This document shows, one piece after another, positions 17,518-24,067 of a DNA stretch of 62,186 nt. The stretch lies in the NCBI RefSeq assembly GCF_001891085.1, contig NZ_JXUP01000007.1, forward strand, positions 181 to 62,366, read 5' to 3'. Below the pieces are notes generated by a model, which saw only the letters and a program-made list of their open reading frames with translations, was not told where the DNA came from and made no database searches. The translations under genes and the position numbers were made by a program. Position 1 is the first letter of the stretch. Each line of letters starts with the position of its first letter. Source of the DNA: Campylobacter concisus (GTDB taxonomy: Bacteria; Campylobacterota; Campylobacteria; Campylobacterales; Campylobacteraceae).

Positions 17518-17612
17518 TATTTAATCCTTTTTATAATCTCTAAAAACTCGCCTACAGTCATATTTGGCTCGCCATAGTACTTAACAAGCCTCTTTAGTGT
17601 GGAGTATCGCAT
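17517..17612 (-). CDS. 31-residue small ORF
   Basis: A 31-codon reading frame with ribosome site GAGGCCC-N5 before its ATG, whose stop TAA overlaps the start of the DUF3560-like gene (TAATG). It begins within the end of the next upstream gene. The peptide M-R-Y-S-T-L-K-R-L-V looks amphipathic and basic; it may serve mainly for translational coupling. Confidence 0.5.
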   Translation of the reverse strand: MRYSTLKRLVKYYGEPNMTVGEFLEIIKRIK

Positions 17613-17928
17613 CTCTTTGGGCCTCCTCTCGTAGTTTTTTCAGTGTTTGTTTGTAGGTAGTTGTATAGCTTAAGACTGCCTCATTGCTCATTTCAGCTTC
17701 AACGCATAGCACATAGACAAGTGCTGCGTAGGCGAAAAAGTCTTTTTTACAATGCTCAATAAGCAGATCAACTATTTCACCGCTGTTTTCGCCAAGGGAG
17801 TTTTTAAATGTGTAGCGGTGGAGGTTATATACATATCTGATGTCGGTTATTAAATAGTCAAACTTTTGATTTAAATTTATATGTGCCACGTCACTTTCGG
17901 CACGTGCTAGGTCGTAGCTCAAACTCAT
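17581..17928 (-). CDS. Hypothetical early phage protein
   Basis: A 115-residue helical protein without a recognised domain. Its ribosome site AAAAGGAGTTAAAA overlaps the end of a 29-codon upstream frame. It is near the promoter end of the left operon. Confidence 0.62.
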   Translation of the reverse strand: MSLSYDLARAESDVAHINLNQKFDYLITDIRYVYNLHRYTFKNSLGENSGEIVDLLIEHCKKDFFAYAALVYVLCVEAEMSNEAVLSYTTTYKQTLKKLREEAQRDAILHTKEAC

Positions 17929-17930
17929 TT

Positions 17931-18020
17931 TTAACTCCTTTTGATATTTAGATAGGCGATATTCTTTATCTCGCCGCCATTACTGAAAACTATGCGAAAA
18001 AATCTAATTATCTTTTTCAT
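17931..18020 (-). CDS. 29-residue small ORF, first in left operon
   Basis: Begins at an ATG preceded by the strong site AAAAAGGAGCTAAAA and reads M-K-K-I-I-R-F-F-R-I-V-F. It stops 2 bases before the next start. It is a basic, hydrophobic peptide and would be the first translated frame of the left early operon. Confidence 0.5.
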   Translation of the reverse strand: MKKIIRFFRIVFSNGGEIKNIAYLNIKRS

Positions 18021-18035
18021 TTTTAGCTCCTTTTT

Positions 18036-18175
18036 CTAATAGAAACCTTGCTCGCCACCGCCGACTAGATGTTAAAAATTAATTTAGCTTGCAAAAGCAA
18101 CTTTAAAGGAAAATTTTTTATATGAAAAATGTTAGCAGGCTTTCGCCTACTCCAAGCAAGCAAGGCTTTTATTAG
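18036..18175 (-). ncRNA. Long imperfect inverted repeat in left-operon leader
   Basis: A 20-base arm at 18036-18055 pairs with 18156-18175 (17 of 20 positions Watson-Crick; as minus-strand RNA two of the remaining three are G-U). An inner hairpin at 18134-18149 (GCAGGC/GCCTAC) lies within. It directly precedes the first ribosome site of the left operon, so it probably shapes its translation or transcription. Inferred structure only. Confidence 0.45.
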
Positions 18176-18243
18176 AAAAAGTGGTGTTTTTCGTTTTATT
18201 GATAACCCTGTGAAAAACTATCCTAAATCAGGGCTGGCGATGG

Positions 18244-18333
18244 GTATAACATTATGTCCGCTATACTCGGGTTACCGCGTAGCTTCAGCTAAACTCTAGC
18301 TAGGAGTGGGGCTCCTGCCTGATGTCTGTCAGG
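18244..18333 (-). ncRNA. Series of hairpins in left-operon leader
   Basis: Four consecutive hairpins: 18244-18248/18262-18266 (GTATA/TATAC), 18280-18291 (TAGC-TTCA-GCTA), 18302-18316 (AGGAG-TGGGG-CTCCT) and 18318-18333 (CCTGA/TCAGG). They lie between the operator region and the first small gene, where the 5' end of the left early transcript should be. On the plus strand the last hairpin is followed by a T6 run (18343-18348) and could terminate rightward transcription. Confidence 0.5.
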
Positions 18334-18361
18334 GCTTTAAGGTTTTTTGTTTCGATGAAAG

Positions 18362-18382
18362 AAGTGTAGTATAATACCACTT
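18362..18382. promoter_or_regulatory. Repressor operator OL1
   Basis: AAGTG-N11-CACTT, a 21-bp palindromic site. It overlaps a TATAAT (18370-18375) and lies where the left early promoter should start. The same site recurs at 18398, 21993 and, with changes, at 21911. Confidence 0.65.
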
Positions 18383-18397
18383 AAATAAAGCTTAAAA

Positions 18398-18418
18398 AAG
18401 TGGATATTAAATACACTT
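18398..18418. promoter_or_regulatory. Repressor operator OL2
   Basis: A second AAGTG-N11-CACTT site, centre 36 bp from OL1. It lies 20-40 bp upstream of the extended -10 (TGGTATAAT, TATAAT at 18438-18443) of the plus-strand membrane protein gene, so repressor bound here could control both directions. Confidence 0.65.
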
Positions 18419-18470
18419 ACTAAAAATATTTTTGTGGTATAATTTTTGTTAAATTTTTTAAGGGGATTAC

Positions 18471-18914
18471 ATGAAAAAAATATTAGCTTTATTGTTGTTT
18501 GCAACACAAATAGCACTATTTGGGGCAGAAAGTGATTTGACAAATAAAGAGCTTCACAGTGCACTTGAGAATATACAGGTAATATTGGGGGTTATTTTAT
18601 TTTTTTTAATTTTAAAAATTTTATTTAAAAAGAAAACAACAAGTATAACAAATCAGACAAATAGTAATGACGGGGGAGATTATATTTGCACCACTTGCCA
18701 TTCAAGAACAGGTGCACATTTTAAAAGAAAGTATTCGATGGGATGGTTTTGGATAATTTTTATATTTATTAGTATGGGATTGGGCTTGATCGTTTATTTT
18801 CTAATAGGAAAAAAAGAAAATGTTTGTCCAGTGTGTGGAGCTAAAACTCTTGTGCCAATTAACACCCCAATAGGACAACAAATATTAAAAAACAATACCA
18901 ACAATTTATCTTAA
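18471..18914 (+). CDS. Zinc-ribbon membrane protein, repressor-linked
   Basis: A 147-residue protein: N-terminal hydrophobic signal or helix (residues 1-18), a second helix (about 34-52), then a zinc-ribbon half C-T-T-C-H-S (about 73-78), a third helix (about 90-114) and a second half C-P-V-C-G-A-K-T (about 121-128). The two CxxC pairs on either side of a membrane helix resemble LITAF-like arrangements. No function is known. It sits alone on the plus strand, behind the repressor-type operators and an extended -10, with ribosome site AAGGGGATTAC. It overlaps the convergent nuclease gene by 9 bases. A superinfection-exclusion or moron role is possible. Confidence 0.72.
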   Translation: MKKILALLLFATQIALFGAESDLTNKELHSALENIQVILGVILFFLILKILFKKKTTSITNQTNSNDGGDYICTTCHSRTGAHFKRKYSMGWFWIIFIFISMGLGLIVYFLIGKKENVCPVCGAKTLVPINTPIGQQILKNNTNNLS

Positions 18915-19346
18915 TTTTCGCCACACCCACGGCGGAGTAGGATTACTACTCTGCCAAAGTCCTCGCTTATTCTCACGCGCTGTTTTCTCTTGATCTACAT
19001 ACATTCTTGAGTATTTGACGTAAGCCCAAGCGTAGCCGTTTAGCACCATTTGAGCGTTTATATCTTGCCCTTTATAGTAAATAATGCCTAGCGTGCGTTT
19101 GTATCTATCCTTGCCCTTTTGCTCTACTTCTACCACTTGCCCTGCGATCAGGCTGGCTAAAAATTGTTTTGATTTTTGTCCGTAGTCTTGCTTTTTTTCT
19201 GGAGCGTCAATGCCGTATAGTCTGACCTTTGTTTGCTCTTTGCCACTTAGCACAGTGATAGTGTCGCCGTCAGATATTTTTATAACTTTAGCAGGGAAAG
19301 CAAAAAGCGACGCATGCAGCATTATTAATAATAAAATAGCTTTCAT
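18906..19346 (-). CDS. Secreted SNase-type thermonuclease
   Basis: A 146-residue nuclease of the staphylococcal nuclease family with a signal peptide (residues 1-17). The calcium site and catalytic positions are visible: D-G-D-T (about 26-29), R-L-Y-G-I-D-A-P-E (about 42-50) and the late Arg in R-Y-K-R-T-L-G (about 81-87). It should hydrolyse DNA and RNA in the periplasm or outside. It lies downstream of the SIR2 gene on the same strand with 150 bases between. As a prophage cargo gene it might degrade incoming DNA; this is inference. Confidence 0.85.
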   Translation of the reverse strand: MKAILLLIMLHASLFAFPAKVIKISDGDTITVLSGKEQTKVRLYGIDAPEKKQDYGQKSKQFLASLIAGQVVEVEQKGKDRYKRTLGIIYYKGQDINAQMVLNGYAWAYVKYSRMYVDQEKTARENKRGLWQSSNPTPPWVWRKLR

Positions 19347-19403
19347 TTCTTTTTAATTCTTTTAATTTAATTTAATTTTATGCAATCATTTACTCTTTTT
19401 TGT

Positions 19404-19493
19404 TAGAATTACAAATAGAGAGTGCAATGCCTCGCTGACTACCTGGGCGGACTATCCTAGATGATAATGGGCTAATAGGCAAGGGGTGGGGCT
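19404..19493. other. Structured, non-coding gap between SIR2 and nuclease
   Basis: A 150-base gap with a -10-like TAGAAT at 19404 (plus strand), possible GCCT/AGGC pairing (19431/19477) and the 12-mer AGGGGTGGGGCT (19482-19493). That 12-mer matches AGGAGTGGGGCT at 18302-18313 at 11 of 12 positions. On the minus strand TTGCAC at about 19427-19432 could be the -35 of a nuclease promoter. No gene is seen. Confidence 0.35.
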
Positions 19494-19498
19494 ACGAT

Positions 19499-21085
19499 CT
19501 ATACTCCATATTTTAAATAATCATACAGCCTTATCATTTTCTTAAAAAAACTGTCGTTTATTATAGAGCTTTTCTCTTCCAGTGTTCTGCATAAAAGCCG
19601 GTAAAAGTCATCTAAATTTATATTTTCTATTTGCAATAGATACACAAAAGTATAGGCCTTGTGTGGAGGCAATGGGTCGTTATTGTTTTCAGTATCGACT
19701 AAATCGTTTATGGTTTTCCCCATATATGCGGCACCGTATTTATTGATCTTTTTCTTGTCGGTGTTGCTGTATAGGGCTGTAGCCCCTCTTTGTCTAAAAT
19801 CATTTACTAGGGCATTGATTTTATCGCACAACACTACTGGCTCGCCTCTGACTTGCATTTGTTTTATATACTTAAAGATAGGCATTTTGGTGCTTTGGGT
19901 AATTAGTTTTGGTATATAGTCCTCTAAAACCCTTTTTGGATCTAACTTCGTATCTTCAAATAAAATATCTCTGTAAATATCTGCAGCTGTAGGCTCTTTG
20001 CCGTAGTAGTCTTTACCTACTCCAATAACAACACTATCAATCTCTTGCTTGTCGTCAATATCAGCAAGCCCTACAACCCTTATCAAGCCACTTGAGCTGT
20101 TTGACATAACGACGTCATAGACATCCTTTTTTAGCCGCCTAATTATTCTTGGGTTATATTGAGACCTTGCATTGCCTATAGCTTCGTAAACCAGAGAAAA
20201 ATCGTTTGTAGAAATTTGCGTCATAGTTAATCCGTTTAACATGTACGTATAAATGCCTTGCACGTCGCCATCACGTAACCTTTTTACGAAAAATAATCTA
20301 CCGCTTAATTTTTTTAATTGATCTTGAGTTAGACATTCTGTTATATTTTCTATAATCCTTTTGATATTTTCGTCATTTATTGAATATCCTATAAAAACAA
20401 TTGGATATTCTAAAAAAATAGTCATAAGTTTTGCGGCTAAGTATTTGTCTTTTTCATGAAATTTATCATAATCTTGTTGTGTTATGAGTATGCTTTTTGG
20501 GTCGGTGCAACATCCGTGTATCTTGTAAATTTCCGATATTTCTTGAATGCCAGCAAAAAATAGCTCATCTTGCCCGATATACTTTTGAAAGCCGTCAAAT
20601 ATACTCTCAGCCAAATTATCGTAATTTGTAGTTATTACGCCGCTGACACTACGAATAGATATTCTTTTTAATAATTCTATTTCTTTTGATATTTGCGGAT
20701 CGTCAGTTTTTATTTTTTCTATTGTAAATTTCTGAAAATAGCTCGCTAGGACTATTTTAAATGGTGATACTCTGTTTTTTATAAGCACATTATTTTGCTT
20801 TTTAAACATAGGCATAAAAGTATCATTATTGAAGAAATTTGCATTAAAGTCTTTCTCTAATTCTTGTGCTATTTGTGGCAGAGTACTTTCAGCTGTGCCA
20901 TACGAAGCAAATTTATACTCATCGTCGCTGATAAAGCCTGTAAATTGTTTAAGTAGCTCTTCGAATGTAGGTGTTCCCATATAGCGCATAGAAAAGCCTG
21001 AGCCTAAAAATAAAAAGGGGTGTCTTTTTGTCTGCTCTATCGCCTTTTGAAAAGTTTCTATTAACTCTTTGTTCGATGCTGCCAC
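19499..21085 (-). CDS. SIR2-family NAD-hydrolase-like protein
   Basis: A 528-residue protein with an N-terminal SIR2 domain (residues about 15-270): G-S-G-F-S (28-32) for NAD binding, T-T-N-Y-D (152-156), I-H-G-C (189-192) and G-Y-S (233-235). N154 and H190 match catalytic residues of bacterial defence SIR2 enzymes that deplete NAD. The C-terminal 260 residues have no recognised domain and may be the sensor. It is downstream of the repressor on the same strand (117-base gap), so is likely expressed in the lysogen. A defence role against other phages is inferred from family and location. Confidence 0.82.
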   Translation of the reverse strand: MAASNKELIETFQKAIEQTKRHPFLFLGSGFSMRYMGTPTFEELLKQFTGFISDDEYKFASYGTAESTLPQIAQELEKDFNANFFNNDTFMPMFKKQNNVLIKNRVSPFKIVLASYFQKFTIEKIKTDDPQISKEIELLKRISIRSVSGVITTNYDNLAESIFDGFQKYIGQDELFFAGIQEISEIYKIHGCCTDPKSILITQQDYDKFHEKDKYLAAKLMTIFLEYPIVFIGYSINDENIKRIIENITECLTQDQLKKLSGRLFFVKRLRDGDVQGIYTYMLNGLTMTQISTNDFSLVYEAIGNARSQYNPRIIRRLKKDVYDVVMSNSSSGLIRVVGLADIDDKQEIDSVVIGVGKDYYGKEPTAADIYRDILFEDTKLDPKRVLEDYIPKLITQSTKMPIFKYIKQMQVRGEPVVLCDKINALVNDFRQRGATALYSNTDKKKINKYGAAYMGKTINDLVDTENNNDPLPPHKAYTFVYLLQIENINLDDFYRLLCRTLEEKSSIINDSFFKKMIRLYDYLKYGV

Positions 21086-21202
21086 AGATTATTTTTCCTT
21101 TCTAAAATCTCGTTGAAACTATCATGCTAATAATCGCCTACTATATCTTTACTTTATCCCATAATCCTCAAACGTTAGCCCTTTATACACTTCGCAATGG
21201 AC

Positions 21203-21892
21203 TTATATTAGTCCCATTGCCCTTAGCCTGTTTTTGCGATTATTTTCCATAGATTTATTGACTTTGATGACTTTGACCATTTTTATATCTTGCAAGGACT
21301 CATCGTTCACGCTAAAGCTAAGAGTTTGAAATTCCCCACTTCTATTATATGGGACGAACCTAACAACCCCAAATTTTTCCTCTTTAAAATAAACCTTGAT
21401 AGCACTTTCCCCGTTAAATTCATAGTGCACGATGTCCCCACTCAGTATATCGGCTCTAGGGTCACAAATCACTTCGTCGCCTCTTTCTATCAAATCATAC
21501 ATGCTATCGCCGCTTGCGATGACTGCATACATGTCCTCGTTCCAAATATCGGCACTACAATAGGTCTTTTGATCGTAGTCTTGGTATGAATTTGGCTCCG
21601 GTATGCCACAACTAGCTTCGCCTACGATAGGGATCTCTTTGACCGAACTAATATCACTATTAAAGCCATTTATCATTTGATTTGCATCCAAAGACAAACA
21701 CCGCCCTATAAGCCTTATTTTGATAATTTCTGGTGATACGCGCCTATCGTTATCTTTTCTAAACCACGATTTTACAGTATCTATTGGCGTTGGGATGCCA
21801 TTTTGTGTTAAATAGTCCGCAAGCATTGCCTGTGTTATATTTTTATCTTTCATGGCTTGTTTGACAAGTTCATAGTTAAAGTTGCTTTTCAT
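21203..21892 (-). CDS. S24-type phage repressor (CI-like)
   Basis: A 229-residue repressor. The N-terminal helix-turn-helix domain is about residues 5-75 (K-N-I-T-Q-A-M-L-A-D-Y-L). The C-terminal LexA/S24 autoprotease domain has S130 (A-S-G-D-S-M) and K166 (S-A-I-K-V-Y), with a Cys95-Gly96 cleavage site in V-G-E-A-S-C-G. It should be inactivated by RecA-stimulated self-cleavage during DNA damage. Its promoter (TATAAT on minus, 21932-21937) overlaps operator 21911-21931, implying autoregulation. Confidence 0.9.
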   Translation of the reverse strand: MKSNFNYELVKQAMKDKNITQAMLADYLTQNGIPTPIDTVKSWFRKDNDRRVSPEIIKIRLIGRCLSLDANQMINGFNSDISSVKEIPIVGEASCGIPEPNSYQDYDQKTYCSADIWNEDMYAVIASGDSMYDLIERGDEVICDPRADILSGDIVHYEFNGESAIKVYFKEEKFGVVRFVPYNRSGEFQTLSFSVNDESLQDIKMVKVIKVNKSMENNRKNRLRAMGLI

Positions 21893-21910
21893 AACTATCC
21901 CCTTTTTATT

Positions 21911-21931
21911 AGGTGTAAGATAAATACACTA
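21911..21931. promoter_or_regulatory. Repressor operator OR1
   Basis: AGGTG-N11-CACTA: the 21-bp site with one change in each arm. It overlaps the start region of the repressor promoter, whose -10 (TATAAT, minus strand) is at 21932-21937. Confidence 0.55.
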
Positions 21932-21957
21932 ATTATACTTTATTTTTAATTTATTTA

Positions 21958-21978
21958 TAGAATGAATAGATACCACTT
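21958..21978. promoter_or_regulatory. Degenerate operator OR2
   Basis: Only the right arm is well kept (ATAC-CACTT, as in OL1). Its centre is 35 bp from the next site, mirroring the 36-bp spacing of the left pair. Included because the whole left pattern is reproduced here. Confidence 0.4.
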
Positions 21979-21992
21979 TTTAAACTTATTTT

Positions 21993-22013
21993 AAGTGGTG
22001 TTAATATACACTT
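21993..22013. promoter_or_regulatory. Repressor operator OR3 and right promoter
   Basis: AAGTG-N11-CACTT exactly as at the left pair. It contains an extended -10 (TG-T-TAATAT, TAATAT at 22002-22007) whose start point would fall at about 22013, so repressor would block the right early promoter. Confidence 0.62.
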
Positions 22014-22018
22014 ATGCC

Positions 22019-22252
22019 ATGAGAGCAAATAAAACATATCAAAAAATCAAAAATTTTTTATTAAAACACTATACGTTAAATAGCGTGAAGCACATTTTGA
22101 GCGAGAAGCGTAAATTTTTTCCACGCATGGAAATAGTTATTTTGGCACAAAAAGAAATTAATGTGCCTCTTGACGCTTGGCAAGACATCAGAGCTTGGAT
22201 AATCAAGCAGGAAAACAAGAGACTTCAAAAACTCAAAAAGGTTAAAAAATGA
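22019..22252 (+). CDS. Small basic regulator, Cro position
   Basis: A 77-residue, Lys-rich, helical protein at the position of Cro: first gene of the right operon, divergent from the repressor. A degenerate helix-turn-helix may lie in residues 17-58, but I cannot assign a family. No ribosome site precedes the ATG, and the predicted transcription start is only about 6 bases upstream, so translation may be leaderless. Confidence 0.62.
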   Translation: MRANKTYQKIKNFLLKHYTLNSVKHILSEKRKFFPRMEIVILAQKEINVPLDAWQDIRAWIIKQENKRLQKLKKVKK

Positions 22253-22518
22253 TAGCAGAAACGTCAAGACAAGCATATAAAAAAATCAAGCCGTTTTTAA
22301 ATGGCAAGCGTAAGCAAATTTATGAGTTATTTAAAGCACACCCAAACGGAGCTACAAGACAAGAGATAGCACGCTGGTATATGCTTAAAGAGTGCGGAGT
22401 GTGTGGCAGAGTAAATGAGCTGGTTGAGCGTGGCTACCTGATTGAAGTCGGATCAAAAAAAGATGTGATAAGTGGGTGCAGCACATCGATATTAAAGCCC
22501 ACCGAAAGGATAGCGTAA
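22249..22518 (+). CDS. Winged-helix-like phage protein
   Basis: An 89-residue protein. The pattern R-K-Q-I-Y-E-L-F-K-A-H-P-N-G-A-T-R-Q-E-I-A and V-N-E-L-V-E-R-G-Y-L-I suggests a winged helix, DNA-binding. It overlaps the preceding gene by ATGA and ends TAATG into a 28-codon frame. Confidence 0.62.
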   Translation: MIAETSRQAYKKIKPFLNGKRKQIYELFKAHPNGATRQEIARWYMLKECGVCGRVNELVERGYLIEVGSKKDVISGCSTSILKPTERIA

Positions 22519-22604
22519 TGGATAATCCATTATATCTTTTAGTGGCTCTTTGTGTTATGGCGATACTTGACACATTTATTGAAATTTGGAAAGGGTTGAG
22601 ATGA
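22518..22604 (+). CDS. 28-residue membrane peptide
   Basis: A 28-codon frame in TAATG overlap with the gene before and ATGA overlap with the replication gene after. It is one membrane helix (L-Y-L-L-V-A-L-C-V-M-A-I-L) followed by a short charged end. Double coupling suggests it is really translated. Confidence 0.55.
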   Translation: MDNPLYLLVALCVMAILDTFIEIWKGLR

Positions 22605-23443
22605 GCATAAGAATAATGAGCCAAGTTTGGAATATGGAAATTGACGATAGCACTGCAAAACTTACGCTTATGGCACTAGCTGACTTTTCAGATGATGAGG
22701 GGTATTGCTACCCTAGCTATGAAGTCTTAGCCAAAAAAATATCAAAATCAAAAAGAACAGCCATAAGAGCAGTTGAAAAGTTGGCTGAGCTTGGATTTTT
22801 GAAAAAAGAAAAAAGAGAACTAAACGACGGAACAAGTAGGACAAATTTATACAAAATAGTAAGCGAAAATGAGAGGGTGACACAGACGCCCCCTATGATG
22901 ACAAACGAAAAAGAGGCAGTGACATATATGACATCACATAGTGACACTGATGACACTAGGGCGGTGACAAATGTGTCATTGCATAGTGACAAGGGTGTCA
23001 CCCCTATTAATATAACCACCAATAGAACCGTCAGTAGAACCATCAAAGAACCGTCAATTAACCCCCTACCCCCTAAGGGCGTTTTGCTACCTGACTTCAT
23101 TGATCCAAATCTTTGGCAAGAATATCTAGCTTACAAAAAAGAACGACGAGAAAAATTAAGCTCTAAGGGTATCGAGATGAAATTTAGCGAGTGGGCTAAA
23201 TGGGACGCCGAAGGCATAGACGTCAATGAGTGCCTTAGAGAAGCAATGCGTAACGAGTGGCAAGGGGTATTTCCGCCAAAGCCAACCTACAAAGCAAAGG
23301 CGACTAATAGCACGCAAGGCGTAAGTGATGATAACCCTCACGGACTAAAACAAGGCACGCTAAAAACAATGGCGGCTTTTAAGGAGCTGGCTAAAGAAAT
23401 GATAAAAAATGGGCGAAGTGACTTAGTAGGGGATTTTCAATGA
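22601..23443 (+). CDS. Replication initiator, lambda O-like
   Basis: A 280-residue protein. The N-terminal helix-turn-helix domain (residues about 5-85) has the pattern T-L-M-A-L-A-D-F-S-D-D-E-G-Y-C-Y-P-S-Y, as in phage replication organizers. A repetitive hydrophilic linker (about 88-150) is coded by DNA with clustered TGACA repeats, and a C-terminal domain follows (about 165-230). The ATG at 22601 overlaps the previous stop (ATGA) with GAAAGGGTTGAG before it; an upstream in-frame TTG (22586) is less likely. The next gene should act as helicase loader. Confidence 0.75.
   Translation: MSIRIMSQVWNMEIDDSTAKLTLMALADFSDDEGYCYPSYEVLAKKISKSKRTAIRAVEKLAELGFLKKEKRELNDGTSRTNLYKIVSENERVTQTPPMMTNEKEAVTYMTSHSDTDDTRAVTNVSLHSDKGVTPINITTNRTVSRTIKEPSINPLPPKGVLLPDFIDPNLWQEYLAYKKERREKLSSKGIEMKFSEWAKWDAEGIDVNECLREAMRNEWQGVFPPKPTYKAKATNSTQGVSDDNPHGLKQGTLKTMAAFKELAKEMIKNGRSDLVGDFQ
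22877..22999 (+). repeat. TGACA iterons, candidate replication origin
   Basis: Eight direct TGACA at 22877, 22898, 22919, 22928, 22941, 22950, 22964 and 22986, plus two inverted copies at 22973 and 22995, within 123 bases of the initiator gene. Such clustering inside an initiator gene parallels the lambda origin within O. AT-rich DNA follows (23001-23060). Confidence 0.6.
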
Positions 23444-24066
23444 CGATACAAGAATTTTACGGCGTATTTATGCCAACAGTGGAGTATTACGGAGCGAATT
23501 TAAGTAAAGCCGTGATCGCACTTTATTTTGAGGACCTAATGGACTACGAGGCGAATGAATTAGCTGCGGCGCTAAAATTAGTTAGGCAAACACGAAAATA
23601 TCCTACGATGCCTACGTCTGCGGAAATTTTAGAAGCACTTAACGGGGACGATGGCGACAAAGCGCAAAAAGCGTTAGACGAGCTAGCTTACGCGATAAGA
23701 CGCTACGGACCTTATCGTAGTGTATGTTTTAAAGACGGCGCGATAATGTCAGTAGTGCGTGCTAGGGGCGGCTGGGTAAAGGTTTGCAACCTAGAAGGAC
23801 AAGACTGGGAGAATTTTAAAAAGTGGGATTTTGCCAAGCTTTATAAGATTTATGCGAAAACCCCGCAAATTTGTCCCGATTATCTAATCGGCGAGAGCGA
23901 GGCAAATAACGGCTTCAACGGCGTAGGCGGAAACGAGCCAGTATATTTTATCGGTGGAACTAACGACGGTAAATTTATGGATGTGGCTAAATTTAAAGCC
24001 CTAACAGAGCAAAAATCACCTATTAAGGCGATATTGTCAGGCGTGGTAAAAAGGATTGGGGCGTGA
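23440..24066 (+). CDS. Possible helicase loader / replication protein
   Basis: A 208-residue protein overlapping the initiator gene by 4 bases. Residues 1-70 (E-D-L-M-D-Y-E-A-N-E-L-A-A-A-L, then P-T-M-P-T-S-A-E-I-L-E-A-L) resemble phage replication proteins that accompany HTH initiators, and position suits a P-like loader. No ATPase motif is visible, so an AAA+ loader is excluded. Confidence 0.6.
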   Translation: MTIQEFYGVFMPTVEYYGANLSKAVIALYFEDLMDYEANELAAALKLVRQTRKYPTMPTSAEILEALNGDDGDKAQKALDELAYAIRRYGPYRSVCFKDGAIMSVVRARGGWVKVCNLEGQDWENFKKWDFAKLYKIYAKTPQICPDYLIGESEANNGFNGVGGNEPVYFIGGTNDGKFMDVAKFKALTEQKSPIKAILSGVVKRIGA

Positions 24067-24067
24067 G

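Noticed and set aside
18244-18333. Hammerhead ribozyme in the left leader, suggested by CTGATG
   Set aside because: The matching GAA core and three-way stems are missing; only simple hairpins are visible.
21086-21202. Further operator between repressor and SIR2 gene
   Set aside because: A CACTT occurs near 21187 but without a matching AAGTG at the right distance.
23440-24066. AAA+ helicase loader (DnaC-like)
   Set aside because: No Walker A or B motif is visible; only the position suggests a loader.
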